Shown piece after piece: positions 18,816 to 26,279 of a stretch of DNA of 46,998 nucleotides. Position 1 is the first letter of the stretch. Each line of letters opens with the position of its first letter. The notes under the pieces are model-generated. The model was not told the DNA's origin. It ran no database searches and was given only the letters and a program-made list of their open reading frames with translations. The translations under genes were made by a program, and so were the position numbers. The stretch comes from Psychromonas hadalis ATCC BAA-638 (GTDB taxonomy: Bacteria; Pseudomonadota; Gammaproteobacteria; Enterobacterales; Psychromonadaceae), in the NCBI RefSeq assembly GCF_000420245.1, contig NZ_ATUO01000006.1, positions 1 through 46,998 of the forward strand. The letters are read 5' to 3'.

Positions 18816-21074
18816 ATGAGCATTTTTAACTTAAAAACTTGGGTACATTATTACGTATCACTCTTAAAGCGTTTAGGAGCATTTCGTTTTAGTCTACAGC
18901 TTGCTTTTGCCATTATCTTTGCAGACTCAGTTTTACAGGTGTCTTTGGCGTACTATTTTCATGATCCTCTTGATATTATTGATGTGTCACGTTCATTTTT
19001 CCTCGGTTTATTAATTACCCCTTGGGCGGTCTATTTTTTAACCGTGGTAGTGGGGGACCTTGAAGAAGCACGTCAACGTTTAGACAATACGGTTGCGCAT
19101 CTGCAAGAGATACTTGCCAAAGATCAGCAAAAAACACGTGAGCTTGAATCAGAAATAATCGAACGCCAAAAAAGCCAGATGCTCTTAGAGGAGCACACTA
19201 TTTTACTGCACTCTTTTTTAAATACCTCGCCAGATCTGTTTTTTCACCGCGATCTAAAAGGCGCTTTTGTTAGCTGTAACAAAGCAATGGAATTGGTCAC
19301 GGGGCGCAGTGAATCAGAACTAATTGGTCTTACCCCCTTTGATATTTTCCCTAAAAAGTATGCACAAGAGGTGGTCACGCGCGATCAAAAAGCACAGCAG
19401 ACAGAGCAAGAGCAGATCCATGAACATTGGTTACATTACCCGAATGGTCGCCAAGCTTATTTTGAAGTCCGTGCTTTACCGCTTTATAACGCGCAAAAAG
19501 AGTGTGTGGGTATTATCGGTTTTGGTCGTGATATTACCGAGCGTAAAAAACATCAAGAATCGTTAGAGAAAGCCAGTCGAGATAAAACCACTTTTATCTC
19601 GACTATTAGTCATGAGCTACGTACTCCCCTTAATGGTATTGTGGGTTTAAGTCGTATGCTGCTTGATGAACCGTTGACCTTTGAACAAACTAAACACTTG
19701 AAAACGATCCATATGAGTGCCGTTACTTTGGGTAATATTTTTAATGATATTGTGGATCTTGATAAGTTGGATCGTCGTCGTCTTAATTTAGTGAGCAACC
19801 ATATTGATATGTTTGATTTTATGAGTGACTTGGAAAGCCTTGCTTTTATTCAAACGGAGCAAAAAAAATTAACGCTCAGTTTTGAACAACAGGGGGTACT
19901 GCCTAATTATATTGAGGCCGACGATACACGTTTACGTCAAGTGCTGTGGAACCTTATTACTAATGCCGTTAAATTTACCGATCAGGGAGAGGTGAAGATT
20001 CGCTGTTTTTGTGAACGTGGAGATGCGAATCAGACTCTGCTCTGTTTTGAAGTACAAGATTCAGGCATTGGTATTCCAGCGGATCAACTAGAAAAAATAT
20101 TTGCCATGTATTACCAAGTAAAAGGCAATCGTCATGCCACAGGGACTGGTATCGGGCTTGCGGTTTCCAAACAGATTGTTGATGCCATGGGCGGAAAAAT
20201 AACCGTCAGCAGTGAAGAGGGTAAAGGTAGTTTATTTAAACTTTGCCTACCTGTTGATTGCCCGAATAAAACCGTTAATAAGCTTGCTGAACAGATAAGA
20301 TTACCCGCGCTTTCTGTTTTACTGGTGGAAGATATCGAGTTAAATGTGCTGGTTGCCAAAGCATTATTAGAGAAATTAGGCCATCGAATTGATGTTGCTG
20401 TAAATGCTGAGCAAGCGTTACAAAAAGTAGCCGATCATCAATATCAGTTAATTTTAATGGATATTCAACTGCCTGATATGGATGGTTATCAGATAACGCG
20501 CTTATTGCGTGAGCGACATAAACAACTTCCCCCTATTGTGGCGTTAACGGCTAATGCTTTTTCAGATAAAGCGAGTTTTATTAAAAAAGGGATGGATGAC
20601 GCGTTGGGTAAACCACTCACTGTGGACTCGTTTAATACCATGATTAAACACTTTTTTACCAAGCAATCGTCCTCTGAGAAAGTGACCGCTATTAAAGCGA
20701 ATTGTGCAAAAAATAAATTACAGACAACGCTTTTTGATGATGCTATGTTACTGGAGTTATTAGATTTTTTACCCACTTCGGTCATGTTAGAGAACATTGC
20801 ATTGTTCAGCAAACTGATGCCTGATTATATGCAAATATTGGAATCAAATATGGTGGCCAAAGATAAAAAGGGCATTGTCAGTGAGGCACATAAAATCAAA
20901 GGGGCTGCAGGCTCGGTGGGGCTAAAACGTATTCAGCAACTTGCACAAAAAATGCAATCACCCGAACTGCCTGCATGGTGGGATAATATTGATGATTGGG
21001 TTGAGTTAATAAAGTCTCATTATGAAAGTGATGTTATTGAACTTAAAAGATGGGTGGTAAAGCAGGGCAGATAA
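18816..21074 (+). CDS. arcB: Aerobic respiration control sensor kinase ArcB (hybrid, tripartite)
   Basis: Senses the redox state of the quinone pool and phosphorylates ArcA to control respiratory genes. The protein is 752 aa (E. coli 778). There are two membrane spans (about 24-46 and 60-78; FFLGLLITPWAVYFL is the hallmark), a short leucine-rich linker, and a PAS domain at about 125-240. The histidine kinase has H266 in SHELRTPLNG with N and G boxes (NLITNAVKF, DSGIGI, GTGIGLAV). The receiver has D549 in LMDIQLPDMDG, and the HPt domain has H692 in EAHKIKGAAGS. Of the two redox cysteines of E. coli, C180 is kept (C154 here) but C241 is replaced by Y215 with no gaps in the alignment; the nearest other Cys is C230. 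The linker is shorter than in E. coli. Confidence 0.97.
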   Translation: MSIFNLKTWVHYYVSLLKRLGAFRFSLQLAFAIIFADSVLQVSLAYYFHDPLDIIDVSRSFFLGLLITPWAVYFLTVVVGDLEEARQRLDNTVAHLQEILAKDQQKTRELESEIIERQKSQMLLEEHTILLHSFLNTSPDLFFHRDLKGAFVSCNKAMELVTGRSESELIGLTPFDIFPKKYAQEVVTRDQKAQQTEQEQIHEHWLHYPNGRQAYFEVRALPLYNAQKECVGIIGFGRDITERKKHQESLEKASRDKTTFISTISHELRTPLNGIVGLSRMLLDEPLTFEQTKHLKTIHMSAVTLGNIFNDIVDLDKLDRRRLNLVSNHIDMFDFMSDLESLAFIQTEQKKLTLSFEQQGVLPNYIEADDTRLRQVLWNLITNAVKFTDQGEVKIRCFCERGDANQTLLCFEVQDSGIGIPADQLEKIFAMYYQVKGNRHATGTGIGLAVSKQIVDAMGGKITVSSEEGKGSLFKLCLPVDCPNKTVNKLAEQIRLPALSVLLVEDIELNVLVAKALLEKLGHRIDVAVNAEQALQKVADHQYQLILMDIQLPDMDGYQITRLLRERHKQLPPIVALTANAFSDKASFIKKGMDDALGKPLTVDSFNTMIKHFFTKQSSSEKVTAIKANCAKNKLQTTLFDDAMLLELLDFLPTSVMLENIALFSKLMPDYMQILESNMVAKDKKGIVSEAHKIKGAAGSVGLKRIQQLAQKMQSPELPAWWDNIDDWVELIKSHYESDVIELKRWVVKQGR

Positions 21075-21132
21075 GATGTTTTTTTGAGGAGTGTTGCCTT
21101 GTGTAGCAACACTTCCTGTGAACAATTTAAAT

Positions 21133-21990
21133 CTATTCTCCTGCAATCAGGTTTTCAAACTTTTCATTGCCTTTTAAGTTTTCAAAATCTGCTTCATCAG
21201 CGGCTAACTCTTTAAGTGCAATACGGCCTGCAATGGCGCGGGTTAAATCTGAAATTGCTTGTTCTTCCACCCCTAAACAGGCATAAGCACACGCGCGCTG
21301 ATAAAGTGCATTTTCGTTACTATCATCAACTTCTAAGACACGATTACAGATACTCAGCGCCCAGTGAAATTCGCGCATCTCCATGACCGTATCCGCTTTA
21401 GACGTGAGCGCTTCTAAATCACCCGGACGCACTTTTAAAATTTGATCATAAACCTCAATTTTTTGTTCGGGGGTGGGGGATTTTTGCGCACGTAACCATA
21501 AATTGTGTATCTCATTGATCTTTTCAATCTCAATATGGTTGTCTGCAATACGTCGTGTTTTACGTCGTAAGTCTTGCTCTAATGTTTGAAACTGCTTCTC
21601 GTATTGTTCTGAGATACGTTTAATCTGCAGATTCGCTGTTTTTTTAGTGTTATCACGAATTTCACGCAGTGATTGCCAACCAATCATTGCAAGCAGTGAG
21701 GCAACACCTGCAATAATATAGAAAAAATAGGTAACGGTATTTGATGCGTAACCGAGCGCTCTATCAGCTACTGATAACTCTCTGTCAGTGATCTCAATGA
21801 TTAAACGTCGCTCTAAATCTTGAAAGTCGTGGCGTAATGATTTCAGTTCATCAAGCACATAACGTTCCACTAAAGGTTTTTCATATAACCCTCTCTCTGC
21901 ACCTCCGTTGGTCTCTAACTTTGGATTTTCGACTGCTAAAAGCAGTGTTGGCATTAAGCATAAACTGAGTAAAAATAGTAACTTTCGCAC
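21133..21990 (-). CDS. Membrane-anchored coiled-coil TPR protein
   Basis: Function not known. The protein is 285 aa: signal peptide or first anchor at 1-19 (LLFLLSLCLMPTLLLA), a charged helical segment (35-80), a membrane span at about 84-104 (NTVTYFFYIIAGVASLLAMIG), a basic coiled coil at about 107-160, and two or three tetratricopeptide-like repeats in the C-terminal half (QKIEVYDQILKVRPGDLEAL, HWALSICNRVLEVDDSNENAL, EEQAISDLTRAI). If the first segment is cleaved, the TPRs face the cytoplasm. It is divergent from the S49 peptidase gene with only 73 bases between, suggesting a shared promoter region. Confidence 0.75.
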   Translation of the reverse strand: MRKLLFLLSLCLMPTLLLAVENPKLETNGGAERGLYEKPLVERYVLDELKSLRHDFQDLERRLIIEITDRELSVADRALGYASNTVTYFFYIIAGVASLLAMIGWQSLREIRDNTKKTANLQIKRISEQYEKQFQTLEQDLRRKTRRIADNHIEIEKINEIHNLWLRAQKSPTPEQKIEVYDQILKVRPGDLEALTSKADTVMEMREFHWALSICNRVLEVDDSNENALYQRACAYACLGVEEQAISDLTRAIAGRIALKELAADEADFENLKGNEKFENLIAGE

Positions 21991-22063
21991 AATGATTTTC
22001 CCTTGTTTTGTAGAGCTTATGTGGTAATTTAATAACGATAAAATTATAGATCAGGATAAAACA

Positions 22064-23023
22064 ATGAGCGAAAATAATAAAGCAGAAGATCAATGGGTGA
22101 AAGGAATAATTAAAGAGACCTTTGCAGAGCAAAAAAAAGCACGTCGTTGGGGGATTTTATTTAAAGGTTTAACCTTCACCTATCTCTTTGTTACGCTATT
22201 ACTGATTTTAGATAAAGCGCCTAATAGTGATACAAAAGCAGAGCAATCACACACTGCAATGGTACAGGTAAATGGCGTGATTGCAGCAGATCAAGAGGCT
22301 AACGCGAACAGTATCGTAACGGGGTTACGTGCCGCGTTTAAGAATGAACACAGTAAAGCGGTGATGTTAGTTATCAATAGTCCCGGTGGTAGTCCTGTGC
22401 AGTCGGGCTATGTTTATGATGAGATAAAACGCTTGCGCACTTTGTATCCTGATAAAAAACTGTATGCAGTGATTGCAGAGCTAGGTGCTTCGGGTGGTTA
22501 TTATATGGCGGTGGGCGCTGATGAAATTTATGCAGATAAAGCCAGTTTAGTGGGCTCAATTGGTGTTACCGCATCGAGTTTTGGTTTTGTTGATTTGATG
22601 GAAAAAGTGGGTGTTAAACGTCGTCATTTTACATCAGGAGAGCACAAAGCCTTTCTAGACCCCTTTTCTCCTGAAAAAGAGGATGAAGCCGAGTTTTGGC
22701 AGCAAGTATTGGATGTCACGCATCAGCAGTTTATTAAAGTGGTTCAAGAGGGGCGTGGCGATCGTATCAAAGAGGCTGAGAAAAAAGGAAAACTTTATTC
22801 AGGGCTTATTTGGAACGGTGAGCAAGCACTTACTTTAGGTTTGATTGATGGCTTGGGCAGTCCCGGTTTTGTTGCGCGTGAAATTATTGGCGCCGAAGAG
22901 ATTGTTAACTACTCGGTTAAACCCTCTGCATTTTCTGAGATTATCGAAAAGTTGGGGATCTCAATTGGCAGTGGTATTGCAAATCAACTTGCAACTCAAA
23001 CAAGTAACCTCAGGTTAAATTAA
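22064..23023 (+). CDS. Signal peptide peptidase SppA-like S49 family serine protease
   Basis: Inner-membrane protease that degrades cleaved signal peptides or other membrane peptides. The protein is 319 aa, the single-domain (short) SppA form. One N-terminal anchor lies at about 31-49 (GILFKGLTFTYLFVTLLLI). The nucleophile is S143 in ELGASGGYYMA and the general-base lysine is K195 in TSGEHKAFLDPF, the Ser-Lys dyad pattern of Bacillus SppA. The oxyanion region INSPGGSP is at 104-111. It is divergent from the TPR protein and followed by a palindromic repeat. Confidence 0.92.
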   Translation: MSENNKAEDQWVKGIIKETFAEQKKARRWGILFKGLTFTYLFVTLLLILDKAPNSDTKAEQSHTAMVQVNGVIAADQEANANSIVTGLRAAFKNEHSKAVMLVINSPGGSPVQSGYVYDEIKRLRTLYPDKKLYAVIAELGASGGYYMAVGADEIYADKASLVGSIGVTASSFGFVDLMEKVGVKRRHFTSGEHKAFLDPFSPEKEDEAEFWQQVLDVTHQQFIKVVQEGRGDRIKEAEKKGKLYSGLIWNGEQALTLGLIDGLGSPGFVAREIIGAEEIVNYSVKPSAFSEIIEKLGISIGSGIANQLATQTSNLRLN

Positions 23024-23041
23024 GGTATAAGCCTTAATATA

Positions 23042-23116
23042 ACCACGAAGTCGCTAACGCTACACAGAAGGTACGAAGAAAAATAGCGTTGGATTGTTTC
23101 TTCGTACCTTTGTGGT
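23042..23116. repeat. Palindromic ACCAC-type intergenic repeat
   Basis: Outer ends ACCAC (23042-23046) and GTGGT (23112-23116) enclose a perfect 14-base inverted repeat AAGGTACGAAGAAA (23068-23081) and its complement (23097-23110), separated by 15 bases. Transcribed, it would form a long hairpin just after the S49 gene and could protect or terminate its mRNA. It does not share ends with the TACC-type elements and no target duplication is visible. Confidence 0.75.
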
Positions 23117-23173
23117 AAATTATTTTTAATATCAAATGACAGTTAATCTATTTAATAGAATCAAGGCGTTGAA

Positions 23174-23769
23174 ATGAGCAACAAAGTATCTTATTTTTCT
23201 GTTTAGTTATTGATCGATAGAGCATTAATCAATAAACAGTTAGTGTGTAAAGAGAAACTCTATGACTTTAATTTCTCTCGCCCTAGTGAGGGAGAAAAAC
23301 GTAAAGCTATTTTGAAATCTCTGTTTGGGGACGTTAAAAACACTCATATTGAGCCACCTTTTTATTGTGATATGGGCGAAAATATCTATTTTGGAGAGGG
23401 AGGCTTTATTAATTGTGATGTAAAAAGTTTAGACATTGCCAAGGTCACTATTGGGGAGTATGTATTAATTGCCCCCAATGTACTGATAAGTACCGTTTCT
23501 TATCCTGTTGATTTGGCTGAGCGTGTCAAACCCTACGCATGTGTCGAGCCTGTTACGATTGGTGATAGTGTTTGGTTAGGCGCAGGTTGTGTGGTGCTAG
23601 GTGGGGTAACCATCGGTAATAGAAGTGGGGCAGTATTGTCACTAAAGATATCCCGAGTGACGTCATTGCGCTAGGTAGCCCTTGCCGTGTAATTTAAAAA
23701 ATAGAGCATAGCGAGATGCCCTCAGAAGCACAACTCGCCGAATGGTGGGAACCTGCTATGGGTAATTAA
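23174..23769 (+). pseudogene. Maltose/galactoside O-acetyltransferase family protein, disrupted
   Basis: A left-handed beta-helix (hexapeptide repeat) acetyltransferase of the Maa/NodL/LacA type. It opens at the ATG at 23174 (MSNKVSYFSV) but has an in-frame TAG at 23204. The frame then runs through the family core FNFSRPSEGEKRKAIL, PFYCDMGENIYFGEGGFINCD and the catalytic-loop region APNVLISTVSYPVD; the usual acetyl-transfer His in that loop is not visible (the loop reads STVSYP). A one-base loss near 23628 shifts the frame just before SIVTKDIPSDVIALGSPCRV, and a second in-frame stop (23695-23697) follows CRVI, after which the frame continues to AEWWEPAMGN. Three lesions imply a real pseudogene. 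Confidence 0.88.
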
Positions 23770-23771
23770 AG

Positions 23772-25166
23772 TTAAAGTGACCACTCACCCTTACCAAATC
23801 GGTAGATGATTGAACTACTGATGTGATTTCCATGGGTTTCTTCACGGGTGCTGTAATAGTGTCGCCAATCTGTCTGAATCGCCCAGTTATTATTAATTTT
23901 GTAGTGCAACCCTAATCCTGCATTGACCTGAAAACGTTTTTTGCTGTACTCTTCATCACTCATCATCTCGCCTAAACCTGCGGTGATAAAAGGTCGCCAA
24001 TCATTTTCGCTATTAAAGTAATATTGACCATCAATACCGTAGTTTTCATAAATACTACTATCACCACCCTGTGCGTTATCAAGTGTGGCACGGGTATAAT
24101 TTAGGCGTGTTGAAAAACTACGTGTAAAATAGAGCCCAAGTGACCATTGATAACCTAACGCACTTTTTTTACCCCATTTACTGTCTACATCAACCCAAGT
24201 TACCCCTGAGGAAAGTCCGATAATGCCTGTATCAATGGGATCATCTGTACGACTTTTATAACGAGAGTGAACAACACGTTTAGCACTGATACCAGGCAGT
24301 GCAAGACTACCGTCGTCACCAAAGATATAACTGACTTTTAAACCAATCTGGTTTTCAGTTTCATTACCATAAGCAAGTGGGACTTGATTAAAGGTAAAAT
24401 AACCCGTTCCTGCTTTAATAATATCTTTACCAAATAGGTGATTTAAATTACGTCCGAGGGAATCAACGGGATCTAACAAGAACAGTGCCGTATTACCTAA
24501 ATATTCAGAGCCTAAAACCGTGCCTCCATGGATCCAAATATCTTGTTCAGTGGTATAAGCCCATTCACCGTATGCCCAACCAAGTACTGGTGTAACGACT
24601 AAGTCTTGTAGAGAAGGGACTTCGGCAAACGCTTCAATACCATATTCCCAGAAAAAAGTAGACATCATGGTGGAGTAGATAAATGCATCCCACTGACGAT
24701 ACCCAGATTTTCGTGCAGATTGGTAAAAAACGCCACCAAAATAGGGGTGCATGATATAGTTCAAAAAGACATCATCCCTGTCCCATACAGGGCCCGCTGA
24801 AACATTTTCTATCCACTTATTTGCCAAGTTTAAATCATTTTTTTCCCAGTTGGTTATCTCTTCCGGCATCACTGCTAATACAGCAATTACGCCGACACCT
24901 AGACCAAAAATAGAGTATGTTTGTGACAGTAACCTATCGGAGTCTTCACCATTTTTAGCGTTAAAAAGAGAGATCTGGTACGGGTCTTCATAAAAAGAGG
25001 GATCTATCTCTTTCTCCTCCCAAGAGGAGTTAGTAGCTTTGATTTGGTAGATTTCAATACTATTTTCGCTGAGGTCAGGAGATTCAATGGTACTATTCGC
25101 TGAAACCGATGTAACAAAAGCGAACGTTATGACAATAATTGCTTTTTGATAAAATGTTGAAGACAC
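23772..25166 (-). CDS. DUF3943 outer-membrane-associated protein
   Basis: The protein is 464 aa with a signal peptide (1-23, ending SVSA). The middle region (about 125-270) fits DUF3943: HPYFGGVFYQSARKSGY, a FWEYGIEAFAEVPSLQDLVVTPVLG core and GEWAY. The last 180 residues look like an outer-membrane beta barrel (alternating aromatic strands such as WSLGLYFTRSFSTRLNY and WAIQTDWRHYYS). Molecular function is not established for the family. Its stop lies two bases from the end of the broken acetyltransferase gene, convergently, with no terminator between. Confidence 0.8.
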   Translation of the reverse strand: MSSTFYQKAIIVITFAFVTSVSANSTIESPDLSENSIEIYQIKATNSSWEEKEIDPSFYEDPYQISLFNAKNGEDSDRLLSQTYSIFGLGVGVIAVLAVMPEEITNWEKNDLNLANKWIENVSAGPVWDRDDVFLNYIMHPYFGGVFYQSARKSGYRQWDAFIYSTMMSTFFWEYGIEAFAEVPSLQDLVVTPVLGWAYGEWAYTTEQDIWIHGGTVLGSEYLGNTALFLLDPVDSLGRNLNHLFGKDIIKAGTGYFTFNQVPLAYGNETENQIGLKVSYIFGDDGSLALPGISAKRVVHSRYKSRTDDPIDTGIIGLSSGVTWVDVDSKWGKKSALGYQWSLGLYFTRSFSTRLNYTRATLDNAQGGDSSIYENYGIDGQYYFNSENDWRPFITAGLGEMMSDEEYSKKRFQVNAGLGLHYKINNNWAIQTDWRHYYSTREETHGNHISSSIIYRFGKGEWSL

Positions 25167-25256
25167 GTATGCACCAAGTGATATAAATGAAACTTAGGCG
25201 CGCAAATTTACAGCAAAAAGCGATCTAGTTCAAAGATTTAATCTATATTTGTGTTT

Positions 25257-26231
25257 TTATTGCTCATCTTCAGGGAATTTAACGCCCGTTAGACGTCTTA
25301 TCTCTGTGATCACTGAAGCGGTTATTTTTGAGCGTAACATTGTTTCACTATTGATTTTTTTCTCTGTTATTTGCAGAGCAAAAAATTCTGCTTCGTAACA
25401 CATGCTATTTTCAATTTGTGGTTGTGTTAAATCAGTAAGATTTGGATTCAATAAATGGACTTTTTCACACAAGGCAACATGTTTGATTAAGAGACTGCCA
25501 TTTTCCCCCTGAATCTCATTATCAAGCTGTGAGTTACTTATTTTTGAGTGATCGATGGTCACAGAAAAATCACCATAATTGAGTATTGCTGTGCCACACC
25601 CATCAACACCAGACTCAAGTAGATAAGCACTGGCTTGAATGTGCGTAGGTTTGCCAAACAGGGCAACGGTAAAAGCGATGCAGTAATAACCAATATCCAT
25701 GATTGAACCATTAGAAAATGCGGGATTAAAGGTGTTAGGTTTTTTTCCTGCTAGATAGGCGGGATAACGTGAAGAGTATTGGCAATAGTGAATATTGGCT
25801 TTACGCAATTTACCCAGTTTCGACAAGTTATCTTTAATCTGTTTGAAATTGGGTAGATGCGCGGTCATATAGGCTTCAAAAAGAATAACGTTATTGTCTA
25901 TCGCTGTCTGAAAAAGCAGTTCAACCTGTTTGGCGTTAGAAGCGAGTGGTTTTTCACAAATGACATGTTTGCCTGCTTTGAGCATCATCAGTGATTGCTC
26001 AAAATGCAATGAGTTGGGGCTGGCGATATAAACGGCTTCAACCTCATCCGCTTGGCTGAGTACCTGCAGGTCATCGTAACAATCAGTGACTGAAAATTTA
26101 TCAGCAAAAAGTTGTGCGCTTTGTTGTGTGCGGGAGTAAACTGCGCACAATGAAAGTTCATTTTCAAAGCGTGTCGCATTAACAAATTTTTCGGTTATCC
26201 AGTTTGTTCCAATAACGGCAAAGTTGATCAT
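25257..26231 (-). CDS. Gfo/Idh/MocA-family NAD(P)-dependent oxidoreductase
   Basis: The protein is 324 aa. An N-terminal Rossmann fold (FAVIGTNWITEKFV) binds NAD(P), though the usual GxGxxG is altered to GTNWIT. The family lysine motif EKP is at about 95 (HVICEKPLASNA), and the C-terminal alpha/beta domain carries MDIGYYCI, where this family usually has its active-site D-x-G-x-H/Y. The substrate, probably a sugar or polyol, cannot be told from sequence. It is divergent from tex, 48 bases apart. Confidence 0.88.
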   Translation of the reverse strand: MINFAVIGTNWITEKFVNATRFENELSLCAVYSRTQQSAQLFADKFSVTDCYDDLQVLSQADEVEAVYIASPNSLHFEQSLMMLKAGKHVICEKPLASNAKQVELLFQTAIDNNVILFEAYMTAHLPNFKQIKDNLSKLGKLRKANIHYCQYSSRYPAYLAGKKPNTFNPAFSNGSIMDIGYYCIAFTVALFGKPTHIQASAYLLESGVDGCGTAILNYGDFSVTIDHSKISNSQLDNEIQGENGSLLIKHVALCEKVHLLNPNLTDLTQPQIENSMCYEAEFFALQITEKKINSETMLRSKITASVITEIRRLTGVKFPEDEQ

Positions 26232-26279
26232 TTAAACCTCTCAAGTTTTTGCTAAATAAAAAAGGATATAGTGTAACTC

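Noticed and set aside
21075-21132. Terminator between arcB and the TPR gene
   Set aside because: An AGTGTTGC/GCAACACT hairpin exists, but the T run precedes it on the plus strand and neither strand has a T tract after it; evidence is too weak for a terminator call.
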